Source of the DNA: Streptomyces griseoluteus
Lineage (GTDB): Bacteria; Actinomycetota; Actinomycetes; Streptomycetales; Streptomycetaceae
Direction: 5' to 3'
Assembly: GCA_000717735.1 (NCBI GenBank)
Contig: JOBE01000029.1
Location: 92,345-156,344 of the forward strand
DNA: 64,000 nt
Position 1 is the stretch's first letter; each line of letters starts with the position of its first letter. Made by a program: the position numbers and the translations under genes. Positions 1 to 8,058 of the stretch are shown piece by piece. The notes beneath the pieces are model-generated. The model was not told the DNA's origin, ran no database searches, and was given only the letters and a program-made list of their open reading frames with translations.

Positions 1-146
1 TGTGCGGCGAGCGCCCGGTCCGACGGGGGTGGTGCGGCCCGCGACGGTGCCGGTGTCGTGGTCGCCGTGGACGGTGTGCCGGTGAGGGCCGTCGCCAGGA
101 GGGCGGTCGCCAGGGTCATGGCGGAGCGCCGGAGAGGTCCGGTCAC
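1..146 (-). CDS. Secreted protein, N-terminal fragment (runs off window)
   Basis: Only the first 48 codons are inside the window. Translation from the GTG at 146 gives a short basic N-terminus (VTGPLRRS), a hydrophobic alanine/leucine stretch (MTLATALLATALTG) and then a Thr/Pro/Ala/Ser-rich segment. This is a typical streptomycete Sec or Tat-like signal peptide followed by a linker. A GAGGAG ribosome binding site lies about 6-11 nt upstream of the GTG. The gene is on the same strand as rmlA and rmlB and begins about 110 bp after rmlB ends. In acarbose-type clusters secreted alpha-amylases or acarviosyl transferases (AcbD, AcbE, AcbZ) sit near acbA and acbB, so such a role is possible. Nothing visible here proves it, because the catalytic region is outside the window. 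Confidence 0.6.
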   Translation of the reverse strand, partial: MTGPLRRSAMTLATALLATALTGTPSTATTTPAPSRAAPPPSDRALAA

Positions 147-255
147 GGGTGTGCTGCTCCTCGGGAGCGTGGAGGGGCGGGTACGGAAGGGGGCGGCCGG
201 GCACGGCCGGGGATGCGAGAACGCGGGCTCGGCGCGAGGGGGCGCCGGCCGGGGC

Positions 256-1248
256 TCAGGAGGAGCGGGTCCCGGCCACGGGGCTGCCGTCGGACGTCCG
301 CGGGTGCCGGTCCGCGTACCAGCGGACCGTGTCGGAGAGGGCCGTGGCGAAGTCGGCGCGGGGTGCGTAGCCCAGTTCCCGCCGGATGCGGGTGTCGTCC
401 ACCGCGTACCGCTGGTCGTGGCCCTTGCGGTCCGTCACCCTGGCGATCCGGCCGGGCCCGGCACCGCAGAGCGCGAGGAGGCGGCGGGTCAGGTCCAGGT
501 TGGTGAGGGAGGTGCCGCCGCCGATGTTGTAGACCCGGCCGGGGCGTCCGCCGGTCCTGACGAGTTCGACGGCGGTGACGTGGTCCTCCACGTGGAGCCA
601 GTCCCGGATCTGGGAGCCGTCGCCGAACAGGGGCACGTCCTCGCCCGCCAGGAGAGCGGTGACGAAGCGCGGGATCAGTTTCTCGGGGTGCTGGCGCGGT
701 CCGAAGTTGTTGGAGCAGCGGGTGACGCGGACGTCCAGTCCGTGGGTGGCGTGGTAGGCGAGTGCCATGAGGTCGGCGGCGGCCTTGGAGGCCGAGTAGG
801 GCGAGGTGGGCAGGAGCGGTGCGTCCTCCGCCGCCGCGCCTTCGGCGATCGAGCCGTACACCTCGTCGGTGGAGATCTGCACGTAGGTCCGTACGCCGTG
901 GCGGACGGCCGCGTCCAGGAGGGTCTGCGTCCCGAGGACGTTGGTGCGGACGAAGAGCGAGCCGTCCTCGATCGACCGGTCGACATGGGACTCGGCCGCG
1001 AAGTGCACGATCTCGTCGTGGCCGGGGACGAGGGTGTCGACGAGCTCCGCGTCGGTGACGCTGCCGTGCACGAACCGGAAGCGCCGGTCGTCGCGCAGCG
1101 GGTCCAGATGGGCGGGGCCCGCCGCGTAGGTCAGGTTGTCGAGGACGGTCACGGAGACCTCCGGCGGCCCCGTGGGGCCGAGGAGGCGCAGGACGTGGGC
1201 CGAGCCGATGAATCCGGCGCCGCCGGTGACGAGTATGCGTCGGGTCAT
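256..1248 (-). CDS. rmlB: dTDP-glucose 4,6-dehydratase (RmlB/AcbB/StrE type)
   Basis: 330-residue extended SDR that converts dTDP-glucose to dTDP-4-keto-6-deoxyglucose. It begins with the Rossmann motif TGGAGFIG (about residues 7-14). It then has HFAAESHVDRSI, the STDEVYGS segment, and the catalytic Tyr/Lys pair in PYSASKA, followed by NNFGPRQHPEKLIP, all diagnostic of RmlB. The ATG at 1248 overlaps the stop of rmlA (ATGA), so the two are translationally coupled with rmlA first. No rmlC is present anywhere in the cluster and the only RmlD-like gene lies far away. Together with the neighbouring aminotransferase this favours dTDP-4-amino-4,6-dideoxyglucose over dTDP-rhamnose as the product. A longer upstream reading frame exists but overlaps rmlA and was rejected. 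Confidence 0.93.
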   Translation of the reverse strand: MTRRILVTGGAGFIGSAHVLRLLGPTGPPEVSVTVLDNLTYAAGPAHLDPLRDDRRFRFVHGSVTDAELVDTLVPGHDEIVHFAAESHVDRSIEDGSLFVRTNVLGTQTLLDAAVRHGVRTYVQISTDEVYGSIAEGAAAEDAPLLPTSPYSASKAAADLMALAYHATHGLDVRVTRCSNNFGPRQHPEKLIPRFVTALLAGEDVPLFGDGSQIRDWLHVEDHVTAVELVRTGGRPGRVYNIGGGTSLTNLDLTRRLLALCGAGPGRIARVTDRKGHDQRYAVDDTRIRRELGYAPRADFATALSDTVRWYADRHPRTSDGSPVAGTRSS

Positions 1249-2312
1249 GGGTGGATCTGCACCTTGCTGTGGTCGCCGAGTACGAGGCGATGGGCGTACG
1301 GGAACCGGGGGGCCGCCACGACGGCGTCGCGGCCGATGAAGGAGCGTTCGATGCGGCCGGCGCCGTCGACGTCGGCCCCGTCGAGGAGGACCGAGGTCTC
1401 GATCGAGCTGTCGTGGACGCGGCAGTTGGCGCCGATCGAGGTGTAGGGGCCGATGACGGCGTTGCTGATGACGCTGCCGGGGCCGATGACGACGGGCCCG
1501 GTGATCCGTGATCCCCTGACCACGGCCCCCTCGCCGAGGACGACTCGTCCCACGACGGCGCTGTCGGGGTCGACCTTTCCTTCGAGCCGCCCGCTCAGGC
1601 CGTCCAGGACGTGGCGGTTCACCTCCAGCATGTCGTCGACGCTTCCGGTGTCGCGCCACACGGAGGGGGTCGCTTCGGCGCGGACGTCCCGCCCGTCGTC
1701 GATCAGCCACTGGATGGCGTGGGTGATCTCGAGTTCGCCCCTCGCGGAGGGGCGGATCGCTCGCACCGCGTCGTGCAGCGCGGGGCTGAAGGCGTAGACG
1801 CCGATGAGGGCGAGGTCGCTGCGCGGGTGCGCGGGCTTCTCCTCCACCCGTGTCACGCGGCCGGTCGTCTCGACCTCCGCCACGCCGAAGGCGCTGGGGT
1901 CGGCGACGGAGGTGACGAGCAGTCGGGCCGCGGCGGGGTGCAGCGTGGCATGGGCGACGAAGTCCCTGATGCCGTCCTGGAGGTAGTTGTCGCCCAGGTA
2001 GACGAGGAAGTCGTCGTCGCCGAGGAAGTCGCGGGCGATGGACACCGCGTGGGCGAGGCCCAGCGGGCGGCTCTGGGGGATGTAGGTGATGTCGAGTCCG
2101 AAGGCGGAGCCTCCGGCGCCGACGGCCCTTCGGATGTCGCCCGCGTAGTCGCCCACGACGAGGCCCACTTCGCTGATGCCGGCCTCCGCGATGGCCTCCA
2201 GGCCGTAGAAGAGCACCGGCTTGTTGGCGATCGGCAGGAGTTGTTTGGTCCCGGAGTGGGTGAAGGGGCGCAGTCGACTGCCGGTTCCACCGGCCAGGAC
2301 CAGGGCTTTCAC
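1245..2312 (-). CDS. rmlA: Glucose-1-phosphate thymidylyltransferase, long form (RmlA/AcbA/StrD type)
   Basis: 355 residues, the usual length of the long StrD/AcbA-type dTDP-glucose synthases. The nucleotidyltransferase signature LAGGTGSRLRPFT is at residues 6-18. SGTKQLLPIANKP, YLGDNYLQDGI, VEEKP and the C-terminal left-handed beta-helix region (VVIGPGSVISNAVIGPYTSIG) follow. The start is the GTG at 2312 (VKALVLAGG), which has an AAGG-type ribosome binding site. An upstream ATG at 2426 would add a low-quality basic N-terminus and was rejected. It makes dTDP-glucose from glucose 1-phosphate and dTTP and is coupled to rmlB. It is divergent from the aminotransferase gene across a 241-bp intergenic region that probably carries both promoters. 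Confidence 0.93.
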   Translation of the reverse strand: MKALVLAGGTGSRLRPFTHSGTKQLLPIANKPVLFYGLEAIAEAGISEVGLVVGDYAGDIRRAVGAGGSAFGLDITYIPQSRPLGLAHAVSIARDFLGDDDFLVYLGDNYLQDGIRDFVAHATLHPAAARLLVTSVADPSAFGVAEVETTGRVTRVEEKPAHPRSDLALIGVYAFSPALHDAVRAIRPSARGELEITHAIQWLIDDGRDVRAEATPSVWRDTGSVDDMLEVNRHVLDGLSGRLEGKVDPDSAVVGRVVLGEGAVVRGSRITGPVVIGPGSVISNAVIGPYTSIGANCRVHDSSIETSVLLDGADVDGAGRIERSFIGRDAVVAAPRFPYAHRLVLGDHSKVQIHP

Positions 2313-2553
2313 ATCGGCTGCCTTCGGTCGGGTGCGGCCTGGCGGTGTCTGGGCACGGTCCCTCCTCGCTCTCGAGGCACTTGTCGGCGGTCGCATCGGC
2401 GACTCAAGCAGAGCCGCGCCATGCACTGCAAGTCATGTCTGAAAGTTTCTGAAATCTCTTGCTAGCCGTCACCGGAGGGTGCTTCACTCGCCCATCAGAA
2501 CGATCAACTGGCTTCCAGTGCACTTCAGTTCGTCCGACCCATGGGGGCAACCG
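2313..2553. promoter_or_regulatory. Divergent control region of the pseudo-oligosaccharide cluster
   Basis: This 241-bp region separates rmlA (minus) from the aminotransferase operon (plus) and is less GC-rich than its surroundings. It contains a direct repeat TCTGAAA at 2438-2444 and 2448-2454, exactly 10 bp (one helical turn) apart. The second copy lies inside the small palindrome TTTCTGAAA. A perfect inverted repeat ACTGG-CTT-CCAGT is at 2507-2519. A CTGCAAG heptamer just before the repeats resembles half of a MalR-type operator. These are seen in the sequence; regulator binding is inferred. No regulator gene is present in the cluster inside the window. Confidence 0.5.
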
Positions 2554-3846
2554 GTGGCAGGTCACCAGCGAGAACTGCTGGCCAGAGAGGCACGGCATCT
2601 GGCGCCCGGCGCATCCGAGGAGGCCGCGCTCGCCCGGCGCGTCTTCACCGAGGGACGAGGCGCCGTCCTCACGGATCTCGACGGCGACCAGTATCTGGAC
2701 TTCGCCGCCGGCACGCTCACCCAGTCACTGGGGCACAGCCACCCGGAGGTCGTCGCGGCGCTGACCCGCCAGGCCGAGCGGCTGTGGAACGTGCACGACA
2801 GCTCCACACCCGAACGGGCCGCCTTCTTCGAGCTGTTGGCGCGCCTGCTTCCCGAACACCTCGACACGTACGCACTGTTCTCCACCGGCGCGGAGGTGGT
2901 GGAGGCCGCCCTCCGGGTCGTCCAGTCCACGGCGGAGCCGGGCCGCAACCGCGTCGGCGCGCTGCGGCACGGTTTCCACGGCAAGACCATGGGCGCCCGC
3001 ATGCTGGTCCACTGGGACGTCGGCCATCAGGCCTTCGCGGGCAACAGCGTCCTCGGCTACGCGCCGTACTGCTACCGCTGCCCACTGGAACTCGAGTACC
3101 CCGCCTGCGACGTCCGGTGCGCCTCCCTCGTCAACCGGCACATCGCCTCCAAGCCGAACGTCTCCGCCCTGGTCTTCGAGCCGGTGCTCGGCGCCGCGGG
3201 CGTCATCGTGCCGCCCCCCGGCTACTGGGAGCGCGTCTCGGAGGCCTGCCGCGACAACGGCGTCCTCCTGGTCGCCGACGAGGTGGCGACGGGCGGCGGC
3301 CGCACCGGCGCCTTCCTGGCCTCCGAACTCGTCGGCGTGGAACCGGACTTGGTGACCATGTCGAAGGGGATGGCGAACGGCTTCCCCTTCGCCGTCCTCG
3401 CGGGACGGCACGACCTCCTGCACTCCCCCGCCGCCGCACCGGCCGGCGCCTACGCGTCCACCTACGCCGGAAACCCGCTGGGCATCGCCGCCGCACGGGC
3501 GACGCTGGAGGTCGTGGAGCGCGACCGGCTCATCGAACGGGTCCGGGTGCTCGGCGACCGGCTGAGCGAGCAACTCATTGCCCTGCACGGCCGCTTCGAG
3601 GTACTCGGAGAGGTCCGGGGCGTCGGCCTGCTGCACGGTCTCGAATTCGTCCGCGACCGCGCCACCCGGGCCCCCGCCCCCGAGACCGCCCGCGCCGTCT
3701 ACACCACCGCCCTCGACCTGGGGCTCCGGACCTCGGTCGGCGGCCACATCATCCGGCTCGCGCCCCCCTTCACCCTCGACGAGGCGCTCCTCGACGAGGG
3801 CGTACGGATCCTCGGGCAGGCCATCGAACGCGTGGTGGCCGCGTGA
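2554..3846 (+). CDS. Class III PLP-dependent aminotransferase (AcbV-like sugar 4-aminotransferase)
   Basis: 430 residues when started at the GTG at 2554, which has a GGGGG-type Shine-Dalgarno about 6 nt upstream. The alternative GTG at 2479 abuts its GGAGG with no spacing. The fold-type I class III hallmarks are present: SLGHSHPEV, FSTGAEVVEAA, ADEVATGGGRTG (Asp242 contacts the PLP pyridine nitrogen) and the Schiff-base lysine in TMSKGMANG (Lys271). A four-cysteine segment (CYRC...CDVRC, residues 173-189) occurs between the domains. Sugar aminotransferases are usually DegT-type. A class III enzyme next to dTDP-glucose dehydratase genes is characteristic of acarbose clusters, where AcbV aminates dTDP-4-keto-6-deoxyglucose at C4. 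The stop overlaps the ABC ATPase start (GTGA). Substrate assignment is by context. Confidence 0.85.
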   Translation: MAGHQRELLAREARHLAPGASEEAALARRVFTEGRGAVLTDLDGDQYLDFAAGTLTQSLGHSHPEVVAALTRQAERLWNVHDSSTPERAAFFELLARLLPEHLDTYALFSTGAEVVEAALRVVQSTAEPGRNRVGALRHGFHGKTMGARMLVHWDVGHQAFAGNSVLGYAPYCYRCPLELEYPACDVRCASLVNRHIASKPNVSALVFEPVLGAAGVIVPPPGYWERVSEACRDNGVLLVADEVATGGGRTGAFLASELVGVEPDLVTMSKGMANGFPFAVLAGRHDLLHSPAAAPAGAYASTYAGNPLGIAAARATLEVVERDRLIERVRVLGDRLSEQLIALHGRFEVLGEVRGVGLLHGLEFVRDRATRAPAPETARAVYTTALDLGLRTSVGGHIIRLAPPFTLDEALLDEGVRILGQAIERVVAA

Positions 3847-4865
3847 TCGTCGCCGAAGGGCTCACCAAGGACTTCCGCATCGCCGAGCGGCGACCCGGTC
3901 TGCTCGGGAGCCTCTCCACGCTCCTCACCCGGGAGTACCGGACCGTGCGCGCCGTCGACGGCATCTCCTTCCGGCTCCGCGCCGGCTCCAAGACCGCGTA
4001 CATCGGCGCCAACGGGGCAGGGAAGTCGACCACGATCAAGATGCTCACCGGCATCATGACCCCCAGCTCCGGCCGGTGCCTGGTCAACGGCGTCGAGCCC
4101 TACCGGCAGCGCCGGGAGAACGCCCGCTCGATCGGCGTGGTCTTCGGGCAGCGCAGCCAGCTGTGGTGGGACCTCTCCGTGCCGGACTCCTTCCAGATCC
4201 TGCGCAGGATCTACGGGATACCGGACGCGGTGTACGAGCGGAACCTGGCGCTCTACCGCGAGCTCCTCGACATCGACGCCCTGGGGACCACACCGGTACG
4301 CCAGTTGAGCCTGGGGCAGCGGATGCGGGCCGAGATCGCGGCGAGCCTGCTGCACGACCCGAAGGTCGTCTTCTGGGACGAGCCGACGATCGGCCTGGAC
4401 ATGGTGCTCAAGGAAGCCGTCCGCACCCTCGTCAACCGCGCCAACGCCGAGCTGGGCACGACCGTGCTGCTCACCAGCCACGACCTCTCCGACATCTCGG
4501 CCATCTGCGACGACGCGCTCGTCGTCGACGGCGGCAGGGTCGTGCACGAGGGCACGCTCCACGATCTGCTGCGCCGCGCCGACCGGCGGTCGGTCGTCTT
4601 CGACCACCGGGGCGGTCCGGGAGCGCAGGACACCGTGCTCCGGATCGAGACGGGGCTTCCGGGCGCCACGGCGGGCCTCACGAACGAGGGCCGGATCCGG
4701 GTCGACTACCCGGCGGACGCCTTCACCTCCCGGCATGTACTCGGCTTCCTCCTGGAGCACTTCGAGCTCGCCGACTGCTACGCCCCCGAACCGGACCTGG
4801 AGACGGTGCTCCGCCAGACCTACCGGGGCGGCGTCCCCGCCGCGCGGGACGGCGGTGCCGTGTGA
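3843..4865 (+). CDS. ABC transporter ATP-binding protein (AcbW-like exporter ATPase)
   Basis: 340-residue ABC ATPase of the ABC-2 exporter group. Walker A GANGAGKST is at 55-63, the Q-loop region FGQRSQLWW at 101-109, signature LSLGQR at 155-160, Walker B VVFWDE at 175-180 and the switch histidine in LLTSHDLSDI. A C-terminal extension of about 110 residues follows the nucleotide-binding domain, as in DrrA-like exporters. The GTG start overlaps the aminotransferase stop by 4 nt, and its own stop overlaps the next gene by 4 nt. With the two permeases downstream it forms a complete exporter, matching the AcbWXY arrangement described for acarbose clusters. The likely cargo is the final pseudo-oligosaccharide (inference). 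Confidence 0.9.
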   Translation: MIVAEGLTKDFRIAERRPGLLGSLSTLLTREYRTVRAVDGISFRLRAGSKTAYIGANGAGKSTTIKMLTGIMTPSSGRCLVNGVEPYRQRRENARSIGVVFGQRSQLWWDLSVPDSFQILRRIYGIPDAVYERNLALYRELLDIDALGTTPVRQLSLGQRMRAEIAASLLHDPKVVFWDEPTIGLDMVLKEAVRTLVNRANAELGTTVLLTSHDLSDISAICDDALVVDGGRVVHEGTLHDLLRRADRRSVVFDHRGGPGAQDTVLRIETGLPGATAGLTNEGRIRVDYPADAFTSRHVLGFLLEHFELADCYAPEPDLETVLRQTYRGGVPAARDGGAV

Positions 4866-5677
4866 GGGCCCCGCTGCGCGCCGGCACCTACGTGCCCTTC
4901 GCCACCAGCGGGCTGCAGTCCCTGCTGCAGTACCGCTCCACCTTCCTGATCACCGGTGTCACCGCCGCGGCGGGCGCCGCCGTCACCGTCTTCCTGTGGC
5001 GTGCGGTCTACGCCGGCTCCCCGGGCCCCGGACCCGGCGGATTCACCCCGGCGAGCATCACCACCTATCTGGTGGTGGCCCAGGTCCTGGCCGTGGTGCA
5101 CGCCAACCGGGTCGACGACGAGGTCGCGGCCGAGGTCTACCGCGGCGACATCGCGGTGATGCTCGTGCGTCCCGTGAGCTATCCGCTGGTCCGCTTCGCC
5201 GCCTGCCTGCCCGTGATCGCCGCCAACGCGCTCCTCGTGGGCGTCCCGCTGCTCGTGCTCTTCTCCGTCCTCGTCCCGCTGACCACCCCCGCCCCGGTGG
5301 ACGCGGCGCTCTTCGTGCTGTCCACCGCGTTCTCGGCGGTCATCGCCTTCTGCGTGAACCTGCTGACCGGCATGGCCGGGTTCGTCACCACGAACACCTG
5401 GGGCGTCCGCATGGTCAAACAGGGGATCGTCGCGTTCTTCGCGGGACAGATGGTCCCCCTGGCCCTGCTGCCCGGCCCCCTGCACACCCTGGCGATGGTC
5501 CTGCCGTTCCGCGCCCTGGCGGACGGGCCCCTCACTCTCCTGCTCGGCCGGTACGAGGGAGTCGGCGGCGCCTCCGCCGTCCTCGGCCACCAGCTCGGCT
5601 GGGCCGTGGGGCTCGTCCTGCTGTGCGCCGTCCTGTGGCGCGGCGCGGTGGGCCGGCTGGAGGTGCTGGGCGGATGA
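4862..5677 (+). CDS. ABC-2 family permease, subunit 1 (AcbX-like)
   Basis: 271-residue integral membrane protein with about six hydrophobic segments: near residues 27-45, 56-75, 107-130, 137-160, 175-200 and 235-260. The N-terminal sequence LLQYRSTFLI and the central V-R-P-V-S motif after a short cytoplasmic loop fit the ABC-2 membrane_6 (formerly DUF990) family. The GTG start overlaps the ATPase stop (GTGA) and its TGA overlaps the ATG of the second permease. It should form a heterodimeric channel with the following protein, driven by the upstream ATPase. The family is recognised from topology and sequence; cargo is inferred from the cluster. Confidence 0.87.
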   Translation: MRAPLRAGTYVPFATSGLQSLLQYRSTFLITGVTAAAGAAVTVFLWRAVYAGSPGPGPGGFTPASITTYLVVAQVLAVVHANRVDDEVAAEVYRGDIAVMLVRPVSYPLVRFAACLPVIAANALLVGVPLLVLFSVLVPLTTPAPVDAALFVLSTAFSAVIAFCVNLLTGMAGFVTTNTWGVRMVKQGIVAFFAGQMVPLALLPGPLHTLAMVLPFRALADGPLTLLLGRYEGVGGASAVLGHQLGWAVGLVLLCAVLWRGAVGRLEVLGG

Positions 5678-6474
5678 ACCGGACCCCCGGCGGCCATCTG
5701 CGCCTGGCGTTCTTCCTCGGAGGGGTGGGCCTGCACCGGCTCACCGCGTACCGTCTCGACTTCCTCCTCGGCTCCGGGGCCTTCCTCGTCCGCGTCGGGC
5801 TCCAGACCCTGGCGGTGGGCGTGGTCTTCACCCACGTCCCCGCCATCGCCGGCTGGTCCTACCCCCAGGTGCTCTTCCTCCTCGGCTGCTCCCTGCTGCC
5901 GCGCGGACTCGACCACCTCTTCACCGACCAGTTGTGGGAGCTGAGCCGCAAGCTGATCCAGCGGGGCGAGTTCTACCGCTACCTGATCCGCCCGGTGAAC
6001 CCGCTCTTCTCGCTCCTGTCGGAACGCTTCTTCCACCCGGACGGATTCGGCGAACTGGCCGTCGGCGCCGTCCTGGTGCTCTGGGCGGGAGCCGAGCTGG
6101 GTCTCGACCCCACCGCCCTGCAATGGGCGCTCGTGCTCCCGCTGATCGTCTGCGGGGCGCTCATCCACGCCGCCGTGAAGCTCTTCTTCGCGTCCCTGTC
6201 GTTCTGGACGGTGACCAGCATGCCCGCGATGCAGACGGTCACCCAGGTGTCCGAGTTCGCCGGCTATCCGCTCGACCTCTACCACCCGTCGCTGCGGATG
6301 CTCCTCACCTGGGTGCTGCCCTTCGCCTTCACCTCGTACGCACCGGCCGTCTACCTGCTGCACGGCTCCACCGGACTGATCCGGTGGCTTCCGGTCGTGA
6401 CGGGTCTTTCCCTGCTCGCCGCGCTGTCGCTCTGGCGGCGTGGCCTTTCCAGATACGAGATGACCGGGAGTTGA
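5674..6474 (+). CDS. ABC-2 family permease, subunit 2 (AcbY-like)
   Basis: 266-residue membrane protein with about six transmembrane stretches, including VGLQTLAVGVVF, AVLVLWAGAEL, LVLPLIVCGALIHAAVKLFFA and the C-terminal VVTGLSLLAALSLW. It carries YRYLIRPVNPLF, matching the R-P-x-N/S loop of ABC2_membrane_6 permeases. Its usual partner, a second permease of the same family, lies immediately upstream with an ATGA overlap. The translated sequence ends cleanly with a short basic tail. Two dissimilar permeases plus one ATPase is the expected composition of this exporter class. Confidence 0.87.
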   Translation: MNRTPGGHLRLAFFLGGVGLHRLTAYRLDFLLGSGAFLVRVGLQTLAVGVVFTHVPAIAGWSYPQVLFLLGCSLLPRGLDHLFTDQLWELSRKLIQRGEFYRYLIRPVNPLFSLLSERFFHPDGFGELAVGAVLVLWAGAELGLDPTALQWALVLPLIVCGALIHAAVKLFFASLSFWTVTSMPAMQTVTQVSEFAGYPLDLYHPSLRMLLTWVLPFAFTSYAPAVYLLHGSTGLIRWLPVVTGLSLLAALSLWRRGLSRYEMTGS

Positions 6475-6482
6475 CGAACTGC

Positions 6483-8057
6483 GTGACCAGCGACACCCAG
6501 CTCCATGAACTGCTGCGCGGCGCGGCCTGGCTGCCGGAGGACGTCCGCCGGGCCGACCGCTACGCGCCGATCGACGAGGCCCCCCTCGGCTCCGGCACCA
6601 CGCTGTTCCTCGTGTCCGTCGTCGGCGGCCCGGCGCACGGCAGGCTCCTCTTCGCCCCGGCCCACGCGGACGCGACGGGCCGCCTGACCGATGCCCAGGG
6701 CTCCGAGGCCTTCGACCTGGCCTGCGTGCGGCTGATGGCGGCCGGGGGCCGGATCCCCACCGCCCGCGGCGGTCACGTCGAGTTCCGCGGCGACGGAACC
6801 GCGGCCCGCGCGGTCTCCCCCCTCCCCTTCGCGCAGGGCTGGTCCTCGAACTCGCTCTCGCTCCTCGACATCGACGGCCGTCCCCACCTCCACAAGGCCT
6901 ACCGCACCCTCGGTGCCGAGGTACGGGAGCCCGAACTGCTGCGTCTGATGCACGGCAGCGGCCACACGCCCCGCTGGTTCGGCGACTACGGCTACGTTCC
7001 CCCGGGCGGGGCCGAGCGGCTGGCGCTCGGGGTGGTCTACACGTACACACCGGGCAGCGGGATCGACACCCCGCTGCGCGCCAACCTGCGTGCGCTCTGG
7101 CCCCGGCTGACAGGCACTCAGAAGCCCGGTCACACCGGCGGCGCGGGCGGTTCCGACGGCCTGGACGGCCTGGTCCGGGAGCACCTCGCTCCGCTGGCCG
7201 GCCCGCTGCGCACCGCCCGCTCGTTCCTCGGCGGGTTCCACGAGGAGCTGCGCACACGCCTGGGCCGGGGAACTCCCCCGCCGGACTACCCCGTCGAGCA
7301 CGCCCTCCGGGCCGCCGAGGAGCGGTACCGCGCGCTCGCCGAGCGGGCCAGGGACGGGGTGCAACTCCCCCCGGCGGCACTGGAGAAGGCCTTCGGCGCG
7401 CTCGCCTCGGAGATCGAGCTGCTGCGGACGGCGTTCGACACCACCGGCACGCACCCCGCGGGGCCCTGCCACGGGGACCTCCATCTGTCGCACCTGCTGT
7501 GGGACCCGCCGCGCCTCATCGACATCTCGACCCCCGGCACGGGTCCCGACGAACCGGGCTGGGCCGAGCAGTCGCCGCTGCAGGACCTGGTGGCGCTGGG
7601 ACGCGCCCTGGAGTACTTCAGCGCCGACGAGGCCGCGTACGAGAGCGCCCGGCTCCTGGGTGTCGACTCGACGGAGACGATGCTCGCCTCGCTCGACGGC
7701 GGCGCCGGCATGCCGCCACGGGAGCGGTCCGTGCTCCTGCTCGTGTTCGAGGCGGCGGACAGGTGGCGCCGGCACGTCGCCGGTCTGCTGCTCACGCGCG
7801 ACGGGGCGGACGGGTCCGACGGGTCCGACGGGTCCGGGTCCGAGGGAGCCGGCGGGTCCCACGAGGCCCTTGCCGGACCCGGACGCGGGCTCCCCGACGA
7901 GCCGTTGCGCCGGTTGCTCTACCTGCGCCGCCTGCTCCACGAACTCGACTACAACTTCGCGCACGCCCGGCCATACCACGCCGCGATCGACCTGCGCCAC
8001 GCCATGGCGCTCGGTCTTCCCTCCCCGCTCCCCCTCACCCTGACCACGAGGACCTGA
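6483..8057 (+). CDS. APH/maltokinase-fold sugar or cyclitol kinase (AcbU-like)
   Basis: 524 residues with the aminoglycoside-phosphotransferase/maltokinase fold. The catalytic HGD triad is at residues 330-332 within C-H-G-D-L-H-L-S-H-L-L. It is followed by the metal-binding aspartate in LIDIS (Asp347), and the N-terminal half resembles the maltokinase cap domain. In acarbose biosynthesis the analogous AcbU phosphorylates the cyclitol at C1 before nucleotide activation. The same role, or a maltose/trehalose kinase role, is possible here. A 9-bp tandem repeat near 7808-7836 encodes a Gly-Ser-Asp-rich loop (about residues 441-455). Start choice: GTG at 6483 with a distant GGGAG. A TTG at 6471 overlapping the previous stop is an alternative. 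Confidence 0.8.
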   Translation: MTSDTQLHELLRGAAWLPEDVRRADRYAPIDEAPLGSGTTLFLVSVVGGPAHGRLLFAPAHADATGRLTDAQGSEAFDLACVRLMAAGGRIPTARGGHVEFRGDGTAARAVSPLPFAQGWSSNSLSLLDIDGRPHLHKAYRTLGAEVREPELLRLMHGSGHTPRWFGDYGYVPPGGAERLALGVVYTYTPGSGIDTPLRANLRALWPRLTGTQKPGHTGGAGGSDGLDGLVREHLAPLAGPLRTARSFLGGFHEELRTRLGRGTPPPDYPVEHALRAAEERYRALAERARDGVQLPPAALEKAFGALASEIELLRTAFDTTGTHPAGPCHGDLHLSHLLWDPPRLIDISTPGTGPDEPGWAEQSPLQDLVALGRALEYFSADEAAYESARLLGVDSTETMLASLDGGAGMPPRERSVLLLVFEAADRWRRHVAGLLLTRDGADGSDGSDGSGSEGAGGSHEALAGPGRGLPDEPLRRLLYLRRLLHELDYNFAHARPYHAAIDLRHAMALGLPSPLPLTLTTRT

Positions 8058-8058
8058 C

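Noticed and set aside
256..2312. rmlA and rmlB as part of a dTDP-rhamnose pathway
   Set aside because: No rmlC is present; the only RmlD-like gene is at the far end of a cyclitol cluster, and a class III aminotransferase is adjacent, which fits an aminodeoxyhexose better.
7808..7836. GACGGGTCC repeats as a possible CRISPR-like or regulatory array
   Set aside because: Only about three 9-bp copies, in frame inside the kinase gene, encoding a Gly-Ser-Asp loop; no spacers.
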